A DNA stretch of 64,000 bases, from positions 67,527,001-67,591,000 of the forward strand of contig NC_069361.1 in NCBI RefSeq assembly GCF_021730395.1. The letters run 5' to 3'. The notes beneath the pieces were generated by a model. The model searched no databases. It saw only the letters and a list, made by a program, of their open reading frames with translations, and had not been told where the DNA came from. Shown here in pieces: positions 24,090 through 36,136 of this stretch (its first letter is position 1; every line of letters begins with the position of its first letter). The translations under genes and the position numbers were made by a program. This DNA comes from Mercenaria mercenaria. Taxonomy: Eukaryota > Mollusca > Bivalvia > Venerida > Veneridae.

Positions 24090-26553
24090 TACTACTATTA
24101 TTATTGTTGTTGTTGTTGTTATCATTATTATTTACATCTTAATGTATTTAGCCATTAAAGCTTGTCAGCTAAGTCTACATTATTTTCAGCATTCATAAAA
24201 TATGCTATTTATATGCAATAAAATGTTCCTGCTTTTCTAAGTTTAAAATATTTTTTAAAGTAGATAATCTTTTACAAACATAGTTGAGTAATATCGAGAT
24301 ATACACTAAAATTGACTCGGATAAAAAAATACATAGCTATGATGTGACAGAGAGATCCCACATTTTGGATTCATATTTCAGTAGCGGACATTACACCGTT
24401 ATTGTCACGGACACTACAGACTCTACAGACCCTGATCCAGATGAATTCGTGCTTGATCTGTCATCCTTACCTACAGACGCGGAATGCTCATTTGATAACT
24501 CGAGTAACAATCAACAGGACAGCTTTTATGACCTTGGTAAGCACTTTTATTTCAATTTTCTTAATTTATTCTGACTTCTTATTTAAGATTATAGGGTAGA
24601 GAACACTAATTGTTTTCCCATAGACTTCCATTATAACATTATGGCGTGTACGGCCTTCCATATATCGAAACATGTATATCCAATCACATTTTTTTCAAGA
24701 ACTATCTTAGTTCCACCAAAATATCGGACGAAATACATATGAATAGTGATACTTTATTTAAGTAATTTTCGTGTGAATGAGATGACCCCCTGTTTACATC
24801 GTTGTCATGGCGGGAGAAATTCATTTGATGAAACTTTTTTTCAGTACACATAAAATGTAGCAAATTTTGTCAAAATGTATAATGAAATACTGTAAATGCA
24901 GTAAAAATATTCTATTTTGAAAAAAATAATCACTTCTTGGCTTTGTTTACATGACTGACCAATCAGAACGCACAGATGCTACCTTATTCCCAGGTATACT
25001 CTTACCTCATTCCCAGTAAGTTCCCAGTACTTTTTTGAATTGGTGGTCTCTGACCTTTACGTGTATTTTAAACACATTATCTACAATATTGGGCTTAATG
25101 AGAAAATTGCTAATTGAGCCGCTCCATGAGGAAACCAACATAATGGCTTTGCGACCAGCATGGATCCAGAGCAGCCTGCGCATCCGCGCAGTCTGGTCAG
25201 GATCCATGCTGTTCGCTTTCAAAGCCTATTGCAATTAGAGAAACTGTTAGCGAACAGCATGGATCCTGACCAAACTGCGCGGATGTGCAGGGTGGTGTGG
25301 ATCCATGCTGATCGCAAAGCCACTATGTTGGTTTTCTCATGGCATGTCTTAATTCGTTTTTTATAGCGAATTTCGTGTATGCCATTGCAAATCGTAAAAT
25401 TTTAACTTAATAAGTAATTGACATTTAAAGTTGGTCTGATCACAGTTGTAATACCGACACGTATAAAGCGCGAAATTATTTTACAGACACATCTCTTAAG
25501 GGAACCAAGAGAAGGTTCGAAACTGAAGACATAGAAGTTAACATCAGCAATGGAACAAGAAGTTCCGGGTATGAATCCGACACGGAACTTGGGGGGAACG
25601 ACTTAACACAGCGGAGAAAGAAGAAAATCAAATACAACAAACACGAAGGTAGATAATTAAATATTTGAATTTTTATTCCATTTCTACATGAAAGAGAAAT
25701 GATAGAATGTTAAGATTTTTAGAATATAAAAAAGAGACAACTTTCGCAAAAGAATACGAAAACATGCATGTCTTTTGTATGGAATAACTTCCTGGCAATA
25801 TCAATGTATCTTACCTGTAGCAGATATACATGTCGGTCTTCGTGGATTTTCACTGTTTTCCCGTTAATAACTTTTTGAAAACTCTTTTTGTCTTCAGCTA
25901 AACGGAGTCCTTCAAATAACTTGGCAAGTGGTGAGAAAAGAAAATATTCCGAAGAAGAAAACAGTCAAAGGAAAAAGAGATTAAAAAGGTCATTTTCAGG
26001 TGAATATGACAGGCTCATTTCCTCTGACACAAGCTCGAGTACTGACAATGATTCAAGCTCTTCGAGTTCAGACTCTAGCTGTAATTCAAGCTCTTCGAGC
26101 TCAGACTCGAGCTCTGATTCTAACTCGTGTTCTTGTTCAAGCACAGATTCAAGCTCAGATTCCTCAAGCTCTGATAATGACGCATTTAATCACGATATAG
26201 CATACAATTACCTCAACTCCATTCCAAGAATCCTCCCATGTCCAGCATCATGCGTATGTAAACTTGGACAAAGTAAACCTCCCATTCCAATTGAAAGAAA
26301 TGGACGATCAATACAACCACTTTACAAGAAGCTTTTACAGCGCCGTCTGTTGAGTATGGCCAACACTTTTTCAAACACCTGCTGTAACCGGAAGTGCTAT
26401 CTACACTGGGCACGAAAAAGAATCTCCCTCGGTCGGATGGTGAAAGATTATGCCGAGTCGGATCTCCGCGTTGACTATTTCTCGTGGGGCCAATGGAAAC
26501 AGAGACCGGAAGTAGATGATGAAAGTTCGAGCGACGAAGAATGGTTTTGGTGA
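23795..26553 (+). CDS. acidic serine-rich probable nuclear protein, copy B (340 aa, 4 exons)
   Basis: Exons: 23795-23844, 24382-24536, 25487-25648, 25898-26553; all GT-AG and phase-consistent, 341 codons including TGA. It parallels copy A: short first exon starting MQNSISESPE, acidic exon 2 with a two-residue DP expansion, exon 3 with RRKKKIKYNKH, and exon 4 with RKKRLKR, a longer serine/aspartate run than copy A, and the same C-terminal region with CPASCVC, CCNRKC and DEEWFW. From 26302 to 26501 it is identical to copy A at every base, synonymous sites included. Intron 1 is only 537 bp. A hairpin MITE lies in intron 2 at about 25114-25353. Both copies keep open frames and splice sites, so both may be expressed. 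Family not recognised. Confidence 0.75.
24040..24128. repeat. TTA microsatellite
   Basis: Long run of 'tta' with a few 'cta' and 'gtt' triplets in intron 1 of copy B, at the position equivalent to 14596-14652 in copy A. Confidence 0.85.
25114..25353. mobile_element. hairpin MITE copy 3 (intron 2 of copy B)
   Basis: Palindrome of about 240 bp from 'gagccgctccatgag' to 'tctcatggcatgtct'. Copy A lacks it, so it arrived after the duplication. Confidence 0.8.
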
Positions 26554-26989
26554 TTTTAAACGGAAAATTGGCTGTGTTGTGTTTATGTCTTTTTATGGAA
26601 AGAATTTTTTTTATGATATATTGATATAAATTTATACTGATTAACATATCTTATACATCGCAACATCTTGTCTTAATTTTCTGACACCCATTGCATCATT
26701 TTAGCTCTACTGAAAGAATCATCTAAAGGCCACTTTAAACTTCAGAATATCGGATATAGCTTCCTTATACATAAAATCGCCAAAAACAATTTTTATTAAT
26801 TTCTATATATTAAATATTTTCACCGCGGCAGCCGACTTCCATGTCTTGAAGAACAGATAAGACTACCGAATGCCGAAACGTTGCCAATCGCTCAATAATC
26901 AAAGCGAGATGTTAGGATAGTACGAGGAGACAGGATGGTAACAGAATGATAATTGAATGAATCATATCCCTATCCAGCCATACCTATTA

Positions 26990-28440
26990 TTATCCTCTGT
27001 CGAATAACCATATCACTCAAATAATGAGCTTCGTGGTCGTTTGTGATTATGGCATCGTAGCAAATTACTAAATTAAATAAATTTAAGCAGACGACTCTAC
27101 CACTGTGAAAAGTCGAAACTACAACGGTAACCAAAAACTTGTTAGCGACATATATGACTTCCTAACATAATATAATTCTACATTGTTTCTGAACACTCTT
27201 TATAGTGACGGTGGTCAAGAAAGTTTAGTATAAAACTTTGATGAAGAACTCCACCCAATTTTGCTTCAAACATTTATTGAGGGACTTTTGTAGGTTTACT
27301 TGATGAATTTCTCTCAGAAACAGTAAATTACTATAATAGTGACAACAGTCAACTTTGACAAAGATTTTCTTTTTCAACTATTTCTTTGATAATTTTTACT
27401 GAAACATTTTGATATTGACACTCTACAACGGAATTCCACTCCCTCCACTACATGCCTGGAACCCACCCAAACCCTCCATCATGCATAGTATGCTGCACGG
27501 CTATTCTTCGGTGCTTTCTAATCAAGGCATTTTTAATAGTAAATAAGTTCGCGGGAGTGTAATAAAGCCATTAAATAAAAATGATGATGCACTACTAAAG
27601 TGTAATAAAGATTTGACGTCGACGTCATTTATAGCGTTGGAGACGTTGGTCAAATTGACTTGTTTATACAGTAAAAGAAAGTAGAATGTATGAGTTTTCA
27701 ACAGGAAAAGCTAACATGTGATAAAAAGAATATTACATTTGTGACTTTCCACATTGAATTTATTAAATTCAATATGAAAAGACACTCATGTAATATCCTC
27801 TATTATATGTAATTCAAAGATCACGTCTAAGGATGACGGTAACACGAAGACTGGCCTCGGTAACGAATTTCTGAACGAAAGTTGGGTGGTATTTAACACA
27901 ATTAATATTTCTATATAGTATTATATTGCTCATCCAAGATCATTTTATCGTGTGTCAGACCGACATCCCCAGACGCGAATGTAGGATAATGCTATTAATG
28001 GTTTGTTTAAACTTAAACTTAAAGGGAGTAAACATTATGTGTAAAAGTCCAACATCCTAAATATTGAACTTGACACGAGTGAATAACCTAGTACACACTG
28101 ACAGGACAGATTTATGCACAACTAACAAGTAAGTTTATTTAACGAATTTATACATGAAATGTAAATTGTATTTACGTTATTTATGAAAATTAATAATAAC
28201 ATATTTAATTTGAAGTATTTTAAGAATACCAATATTTAAATAGATCTAGATCTAGATCTAAAATGTTTGTCATAATATTATCTATGACAGATTTTGAGTT
28301 TCTTGTTGGTCCACGTCAAAAATAACTTTTTAGCTGGATTGAAAGATTCTTAAATAACAATATTCAATTTACCGGTTTAACTTTTATAAGCAAGGCTGTA
28401 GTTTGTAAAAGCATGTATTATCTACGGCCTTTTTATTTTG
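26990..28440. other. intergenic stretch with a second ACGTC patch
   Basis: No exon is supported. Around 27613-27660 the sequence 'tttgacgtcgacgtcattta' and 'gagacgttggtcaa' recalls the ACGTC-rich stretch upstream of both duplicates (compare 21455-21520), but no coding exons follow it in the expected arrangement. An 'agatct' trimer is at about 28242-28259. Confidence 0.35.
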
Positions 28441-28446
28441 TTTACA

Positions 28447-28464
28447 TCACGTGACAAAATGGCG
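28447..28464 (+). promoter_or_regulatory. E-box plus YY1-like start-site motif
   Basis: The sequence reads 'tcacgtgacaaaatggcgg'. TCACGTGA is a palindromic E-box, and AAAATGGCGG resembles the YY1 element that often overlaps the translation start of metazoan housekeeping genes. It coincides with the proposed first codon of the MDH-like gene, which supports that start. Confidence 0.45.
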
Positions 28465-31400
28465 GAAGACCCGTCAAAATACGAATACAGTATCTTATCA
28501 TGAGCTTTTTGTTTAAACATATTTTATTACCAATATATACATATAAAAACAGATAACTGTACATATAATAGGCAGAAGGGTCGACCCGCAAGTTATCGCA
28601 ACGTTAGTAACGGGTCTTCCCTTATGCAAATATTTACATATTTAATTTACAATGACAACTAATTAAGTACATGTGTGGTAAATAATAAGTTAACAATATT
28701 ACAGCTACAAAAAAGGAAAGAAAAAAAGAGAGTTGAAATATGTATAAAAGACAAGTACATGTACTTACATAAACAAACCTAGTGGCAATGTATAGATAGA
28801 TGTAAGAGTAAAAAAAGATGCAATTAAATTGCAGTAACATGTACTACATTTGGGGGGAAAAAAGAACATAAAAAAAACGAGGAACGAGTATATGTGTACT
28901 TACATAAACAAACACATTTTATGCCTTAAATGTATTGATTTAAGTTACCATTTAATTTCGTTTCTATGTTGTTGTTTTTTTCTGAGTTGTATTAACGTTA
29001 TTTTATTTATTCAAGTGCCTGATTTTCTAAGGATTCTCGTGACGAAGGCGGCGTCACCCACAGCCTATCATTTGTTACCGATGCTGGCTTCTTGCGACAT
29101 CACTCAAGGACAGGTCAGTATTTTTATTATCATTTTAATGTTGTACACCAACAACAAAGACAAGTGTATGCAACTGGAACAAACACATTCAAAGAACGCA
29201 ATTACCCATCTTTGTGATGAGACGCCGGTGTGGTTTGATCCAGCACCCATACAACAATTCATGTGGGAAATAAATAAGTGCATACAGACCGTGTACACGT
29301 ATGCAAAATAATAGGTACATGGATTTAAAAAAATGCATAACAAAAACACAGGATATAGCAAGCAGACACAGTCATACAGGGGGAAGGAACACAAGAGAAC
29401 ATCATCTCGGAGTGTACAACATGAACTTTAAACTAGTTACTTCGATTGAGCAGTCTTCTATCAAAAGAACAACCAATGCAGGTCCAATAAGTAGGTTCAC
29501 AATGTTCATAATCTTCTCTCGAATTTGCCTGCCACCGTTTACAATAATAATAGACGTGTCATTTTCTTACAGTTAGTCAATTTGTATTGTGTTTTTATCG
29601 AAAGTTAAACTGTTTAGCATTGTTTTATTATTCCAGCGAATAGAATTGATATTATGTGACTGCATTGATGCCCAAGAAGACCTGACTGGTGTAGCTATGG
29701 AACTAAAGGACTGTGCATTCCCAACGTTAACATGTAAGCCTAATGTTTACATTAATCGGTTTCTGTACTAGAGAGCGAAAAATATGCACACTTATCCCGG
29801 ATTCAAACTGTGGTTTCCACTCTTTAGGTGACTTCTTTTTTTCTCACGTCTGTGAAAGGTTGTAGAGACTGCTTTATTTTACTTGGTTAGATCGATCTTG
29901 TACTGCTTCCCCAGCCTACTGCTGCAACCTGACTCCATTCATTCCCAGTGACCGTATTATTAAAACTGTTCATCACAATGTCAAATAACTGTACAAACGG
30001 CCTTGCTGGACTACCCCAGGGTAACTTGAAAGGATGCTTAGCCCCCAGAAATTCTTTGTTTCCGGTAACATACTAAAAAATAGGGTAGGTCGGATTTTTT
30101 AAAAAAGAAATTAAGTGAGACTTTTCGGGATTTTTTTTTATTATTATTAATACCGATAAGGGAGTTATGCCTAGAGCATCAGTAAGTTGATGTCTAACAT
30201 CACTGATCATGTTTAAAGCATAGAAAGTGCAGTTTTGCAACTTTTTGTTAAATAGTTGAAAAAATAAATTACATTCTCCAGGGCCATAAAAACATTATAG
30301 GGTCGGGCCAAATATTTAGGGTCGGTCGGGATACCGGAAACAAACAAATTTTTATGCCTTGTCGTATTTATTTGTTCTACCGGTTTTTCATATTAAAATT
30401 CGGCCTCCTCATAGACTTTCGACAAGAGGTTGTTTGAAGCCCTTATCAGGAAATCATTGGCTGAAATTGAATGCTTGTGTTCCTCACTGTTTAAACTGGA
30501 AACAACGTGCAGGAATGCTAATTCTATACAACGATCAAACATTATAGGACTCGAACTGGTACCCGTAGTTCTGTAATGACACCCATTGCATGCTGCAAGT
30601 TGAAACCGGTGTCACTGATGGAGATAATTTACTTTTACTATATTGAATTTTGTATTTCTTACAATTAAATATATATCGACATTTAAACTGCTAAATTAAT
30701 TGTAAGATGTGTTTTATTGCCTTAGCTGTGATCCTGACCAGCAATTTTTGCGAAGCTTGTAAAAGTGCTGACGTCATCATTGTGCTACCGAGCACTGGTA
30801 GCAATGGAAACAAAGAAGTGGAGATCAGTTACAGTTCATTAAATCAAGTAGACTTTTCAAGCCTAGATACTGTCATGCACCCTACTGTTGTGTCTAAAAC
30901 GGTGAGTTCAGGGTATTGTACATCTTTTGAGTTCATTGGAGTCGCGTGCATGAAGTGAATGTGTATAATCACATAATCACGCTCTTGCCAAAAGGATTTT
31001 GTTATATACCGATAACACTTGAGGGATGTCATTGGTTTTTGCGTAGCGAATATTCAGTTTTTATTTATAGAGAGCTTATGAATTAAAATGCGAGCATCAT
31101 TATTTAGCACTTGAGTAAATTTTATATACTTTTAAATAACTCCAGCATTCTTGTAAAAAACAAAACTGGCAGGTTCAAGCAAATTTGTAGTATATTAGAC
31201 AGTGTCTCGGCTTCCTGGTTTTTGCTTTTAGAAAATAAATAAGATAGCCTTGGGCATGCATACTTCTGAATGATTCTGTACTAGTCGCGTCAGACGGTTT
31301 TTCTGATCTGCGTTTTTTTTCAGGAAACAGCCAAGGTACATTGTAGAGGACCTATGTCTACAGCGTGTGCCATAGCCAATTGTATGACACAAATAATCAC

Positions 31401-32140
31401 AGATAGTGTGAAGGTAGTATAAACCAGCTCCAATGTATTTCTGAAAAGCAACAATATGTAATAGCAAGTTATTTCAAAACGTATCTTAATTGTTCATTTA
31501 AGTCAAAAATGTCTTTTCAGGCATGTAAACATTGTTTTCAGCTAAGCAGTAAATGTTAAAATAGCTAAATACAACTAAGGAAGGTAATTCCAGAAATTTG
31601 TCATAAAGAAGAAAAAGTAGTAATATTTAACCAAGAACGATAAATCGTCCATAAGTTCGTCAAAATCAAGTCCTTTTCAATACATTTCTAAAAGAAGCTA
31701 TACCACACAATGCGTACGATTTCTTTATAAAGTCCTGAATGGGAGCACCAGTCGGTTCCACCGATAGCCAGTTGTCGGCTTCGAAAGTTGGAATGCATTT
31801 AAGATTGATTTAGGTTTTGAGGTTTTCTCAAATTGCAGTTTCCTACATCCAACCTACCTGACCAACCTATAAAATTATTTTCTTCATTTTCGTACTATTT
31901 CAGGCAATTGAGAGGGAAATTGAAGCACGCCATGAAGAAGCTGAGTTCGGTTGTCCACCAGATCCGACAATAGAAGACATAATATTAACACATTGTGATT
32001 ATCACTTCGGAGCCATCAGTATAGGTGCAAGAACACTAGTTGTATTTGTGTCTTCTAGTGATGTAAATGACATCGAATGTATGGACGAGGATAACTTTGA
32101 AGACAATCAGATTTACACACAAGTGTATGCAAGACTGTAA
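28459..32140 (+). CDS. truncated malate dehydrogenase-like protein (MDH1B-like, 242 aa, 6 exons)
   Basis: Exons: 28459-28489 (tentative), 29016-29113, 29637-29733, 30726-30901, 31324-31413, 31904-32140; phases agree and the total is 243 codons including TAA. Residues about 11-100 match the N-terminal Rossmann half of cytosolic malate dehydrogenase: FLRILVTKAASPTAYHLL stands where MDH1 has its GAAGQIAY dinucleotide loop, then IELILCD, GVAMELKDCAFPTL and ADVIIVLPST. The glycines of the nucleotide loop are replaced, as I recall for MDH1B paralogs. The mobile catalytic loop, substrate-binding arginines and Asp-His pair expected further on are not visible, and the protein stops about 90 residues short of MDH1. 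The second half (HCRGPMSTACAIA, RHEEAEFGCP, YHFGAISIG) is unrecognised. A pseudoenzyme or scaffold role is inference. The first exon has a weak donor (gtatct), so the start is the least certain part. Confidence 0.65.
30050..30352. mobile_element. MITE with 'tttgtttccggta' ends, in intron 3
   Basis: The left end carries 'ctttgtttccggtaac' and 'tagggtaggtcgg'; the right end carries 'agggtcggtcgggataccgg' then 'aaacaaac', the reverse complement in outline. It is about 300 bp and has no coding capacity. It lies in the intron between the third and fourth exons of the MDH-like gene. Confidence 0.65.
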
Positions 32141-32331
32141 TTTAGCGCTTGATATATGTTTATGTATAGAATAGAATTACCTGTAAAAGAATATTGTTAA
32201 CTCTTTAACATGTACCTTCCAAGCCTCTTTAACTTGTAACAGATAAAAAGACATTCGAATGGAGAATTTGATAATTGCACCATTTAAAAAGTTTATGAAT
32301 GAAAAAGGATTCATCAAGTCACTTACATATT

Positions 32332-32570
32332 TGAGCCGTGCCATGAGAAAACCAACATAGTGGGTATGCGACCAGCATGGATCCAGACCAGCCTGCGCAT
32401 CCGCGCAGTCTGGTCAGGCTCCATGCTGTTCGCTTTTAAAGCCTATTGGAATTGGAGAAACTATTAGCGAACAGCATGGATCCTGACCAGACTGCGCGGA
32501 TGCGCAGGCTGGTCTGGATCCATGCTGGTCGCATACCCACTATGTTGGTTTTCCCATGGCACGGCTCATT
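32332..32570. mobile_element. hairpin MITE copy 4
   Basis: Near-perfect palindrome of about 240 bp, from 'tgagccgtgccatgag' to 'cccatggcacggctca', about 190 bp after the stop of the MDH-like gene. The two arms are almost uninterrupted reverse complements. Confidence 0.85.
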
Positions 32571-32574
32571 TGTT

Positions 32575-33165
32575 GGTATTTATTGGCAGTTGTTTGAACA
32601 GCTAAGCCGGATTCTTGATAAAATTGTATGTACTTAAACTTTCTATGTGTTCTGGATTTCAACCTGAACATTTGTATGCCCACCGTTGAAATATTTGCAG
32701 ATTTCATAAAAATAAATCGCAAGCAAATTTCAATGCGTAATATTCAAAACGAAGTGCATGAATATTTCTCACTGAGAAATACTTGCATCTGTACATAAAG
32801 ATCACGTTTTGGCTTCAAGTCCCAAGCATGGTCTCTGCTGCAAAACCAACTCTGAACATACATCACCTCTATAAACCACAAGTTTCATTCCCACAGTGAA
32901 CATTTTACTTTTATTTTAGACCGTAAATAAAGCTGACCGTCGCAAAAAAAAATCATTTTTAAGCTTTCCGAGCATGGACAGACCAATTGAACAAAGACCT
33001 ACTTGATAGCTCCGTTTCCAAATTTAGTATTTCAGTTTATGTTAACCTTTAAATGAAGACCGCCTCCAATAAAAACAACTTTTTGGCTTTCCCAAGTATT
33101 ATCTTTAATGAAAGGAACTACCTAGCTCCTTAAATAAACAAATAGGAATATTGGCATCCTACAAT
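32575..33165. other. intergenic stretch, nothing recognised
   Basis: AT-rich; no exon, RNA gene or repeat boundary that I can support. Confidence 0.4.
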
Positions 33166-33169
33166 AACT

Positions 33170-33600
33170 GTCGTACCATTCTGCTATCGCTTTTCTTTAC
33201 CTTACCATAGTCATTCTACTATCCTATCATTGCCACTCTGCTACCCTGTCATTGTCATTCTACTCTCCTATCATCGCCATTCTACTATCCTGTCAACGCT
33301 ATTTTACTATCCTATCATCGCCATTCTACTACCCTATCATTGTCATTTTACTCTCCTGTCATCGCCATTTTACTATCCTGTCATCGCTATTTTACTATCC
33401 TATCATCGCCATTCTACTATCCTATCACCGCCATTCTACTGTCCTGTCATCGCCATTTTACTACCCTATCATCGCCATTCTACTATCCTATTCTCGCCAT
33501 TCTACTATCCTGTCATCTCCCTTCTACTTTCCTAACATCGCCATTCTTCTTTCCTATCATTGCTTCATCGCCATCCTACAATCCTATCAGACCTGGGTCT
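33170..33600. repeat. 22-bp minisatellite
   Basis: About 19 copies of a unit close to catcgccattctactatcct plus two bases. Frames of up to 134 codons cross it on the plus strand but are pure repeat (SPFYYPIIAILLS-type) and are not genes. Confidence 0.9.
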
Positions 33601-33604
33601 TGTG

Positions 33605-34285
33605 CCGTGATATTATCTTTAGATTATGTAGTGAATATAACGAACGTATTTGCTAAATGAATAGATTTACTGTAGCTGTCTATATACGCATTGACGGTCG
33701 AGGCGCAGACCAAGGCCGAAACGTTAGTGAACAAACATCTGTTAAGTCTTCGAAATGGAGGCTTCCTCCCAAGTTTTTCTCTTAAGTTTTTCTTCTCCTT
33801 AGTATCGGGATTACTCTCTGACTACCCTTATACCTATAAAATCCCAGTGATGACTCAATAGTAGAGCGCCTTTTAGTCTTGCGCGGAAGGCCTATGTTCC
33901 ACCATGAGTGGGCCATAACGATAACTTTATAAACTGGTACTTGTAGGTTCCTTGCTTAATGTGATAGGTCTATAACTAGCAAGCCCGGTATAAGTATGAC
34001 ATTATGTGTGTTTCAGTGAGGGATCATCATAAAGATGGACTTGGTGTTTACTGCTAAAAGTAGACACTGAGAAATTGTGAACCCGAACATTAAATAACTA
34101 ATGCTGTTGGCACTGGGTATTAAAATTGCGACTCGGCATCATTTTTGTTGCTTTCTTCTTTACCCCTACCACACAAGGAACGACACGTCTTTTAATATTT
34201 CCTGTTCTCGTGTGTGCAATCAGCAGTCTTTAGAACTTTCATGTATTCGTGTCTTCAGGAAAGATTACAGAATTGTTGCAAAATA
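33605..34285. other. intergenic stretch, nothing recognised
   Basis: No supported exon, RNA gene or repeat boundary. Confidence 0.4.
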
Positions 34286-34289
34286 CACC

Positions 34290-34548
34290 AGGGCCCAGTT
34301 GTTTGAAACCTTAACAGGCGATTAAGCTAACGGTTGATTAACTTTTAGGGCTATTTTTCGGCGTTTCAGAAGACTTTGAAAAACAGATGTATGAAGTAAG
34401 AATTTTGAACACTGGAAAATCTTTACAATAAAATCAAAACATCATACTAGATTGTCCCACCAAGTCAAGTATTTTGAATCAAAATTTAACCGGAGGTCAG
34501 TTTAACAGCCAGTTAAAGTTTCGAATAACCGGACCCTGGCTGGTAACT
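34290..34548. mobile_element. MITE with 'cagggcccagttgtttgaaa' ends
   Basis: The left end reads 'cagggcccagttgtttgaaa'; the right end, 'tttcgaataaccggaccctg', is its reverse complement with a few changes. Inside the ends are 'gttgattaacttttagggc' and 'aatttaaccgg' phrases, also partly inverted. Non-coding, about 260 bp. Confidence 0.7.
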
Positions 34549-35159
34549 CTTTATATCCTATGTTTTTGCTTATTACGTAAATTACATTAGTAATCACCTA
34601 CTTACAGTTAATTAAGAATGATTGCAGTATAGCTTTTTCAATCTGATTGGTAGCAGCGCATAGATCGTGTACTTCAGTCAAATTGACCTTTACTCATTAT
34701 TGGCGGAGAATTTGATACTGCTGCTTTTTGGTACGGAGAGGAGAGCATAGTTCTGTTAAATAGACCAAAACAAAATAATTAGAAAACAAATCTATTTGCG
34801 TATTTGCACTCAGTACGTAGACCGCATGTTTCATATATAACAGTTGATTGTTCTTCATACCTTATACTGTGACATTTACTATTGCAGTTGTAAGATGTGG
34901 CATACGGAGCGTGTGCTTGACGGAACAGAATGGACTGCGGGCGGCAAGTTATATATATATTATGAGTAGGCAGAATTATTGGACATATAGTTCACAAAAA
35001 ATAAAATGGAAGTGGGGAATTCTAGGAACGTGAAAATGCTCAATAAAGCCACAGTTTACAGCAAAACCACAATTCATCCATTATTTTTACACTCGCACAT
35101 TAACGCGTCCAAGGGCGGATCCAGGGAGCGGCCCCCCCCCCCCCCCCCAAAATCGCCGG

Positions 35160-35445
35160 AGCATAGGTAATTTGTCTTTTGTTCTGGGTGAAAAAAAGTG
35201 CAAAATATACATTTTTTCTCGCTCGCTACGCTCGCATAGGTACTTATCTTTTGCTCTGGGTGAAAAAAAGTGCAAAATATGCATTTTTTTCTCGCTCGTA
35301 TAGGTATTTATCTTTTGTTCTGGGTGAAGAATATGAACTATTTATTTTTTCTCGCTCGCTACGCTCGCATAGGTAATTTGTCTTTTGTTCTAGGCAAAAA
35401 AAGATATAAAATATGCATTTTTTCTTGCTCGTTACGCTCGCACAA
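35160..35445. repeat. 80-bp minisatellite within the outer element
   Basis: About four units, each with 'gtcttttgttctgggtgaaa', 'gtgcaaaatatgcatttttt' and 'ctcgctcgctacgctcgca' phrases. It lies between the left end of the outer element and the middle element. Confidence 0.8.
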
Positions 35446-36136
35446 TAAAAATCCAACAAAGTTTGCATGAGCTCCTATAACGCTCTTACCATTTGTACAA
35501 TATGTTAATAGCCCTTGGTAACCCCTCTCCATAAAAAATCCTCAGATATCCAATCGGGCTAAGAAATTCCATTCTGAGATACTTACGCAAGAATAAGTCT
35601 GGTAGGGGAGACCGGGGATAGTTGTTACATGGGGTAGGTTGTTACATTGCGAATATTGAAGTGGTGACGCATCATATAAAGTCACAGATTATGCGTGTTT
35701 GTTAGTTTTAAAAGTCGCCATCTTTTACGGATGCGTTGTTTAACTTGGTGACAGTTATTTGAAAAATAGAACAAAAAGCTAGATTTTGGGCCACGTAAGT
35801 AAATTTTCGAGTTTCTCATACATTTTTGGTTCATGTGCACACTTGAAATATATATAAAACTTTAAAAATGTTGTTGGACTAAGCAAGGAATTGTGCTAAA
35901 AATCGTAAAATCTCAAGAGGTTACATGCTTTCTCTGAGTTGTCTACCTTAGATATTGTCACGTGTTGTGGAGTCGGGGCATGTTGTTACAATTAGTGCGG
36001 GGCACGTTGGTACATACTACCAGTTGACCCCAAAGAGAAGATTCACAAGAGAATCTTTATTTGAGGCTGGAACAACCGTATTAGACATTCCTGTTTGAGA
36101 CAAGGGAAATCAGAACACTACTTCTGTTAAGTAAAT

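Larger units (their letters stand above)
21455..26960 (+). repeat. tandem segmental duplication, copy B
   Basis: Partner of 14010-18960. Its distal promoter region (21455-21596) is separated from the rest by a LINE insertion of about 2 kb (21597-23582). After removing the LINE, the order of motifs is the same as in copy A. Confidence 0.85.

Noticed and set aside
25035-25366. Recurrent frames containing MDPDQTARMRRLVWIHAGRK
   Set aside because: They recur at every hairpin MITE copy and come from the palindromic transposon, not from a gene family.
33230-33660. Frames of 101-134 codons with SPFYYPIIAILLS-type repeats
   Set aside because: They read through a 22-bp minisatellite in several registers; not proteins.
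35087-35470. Frames with repeated ARSLRSHR or ERSEREK phrases
   Set aside because: They come from the 80-bp minisatellite of the outer transposon on both strands.
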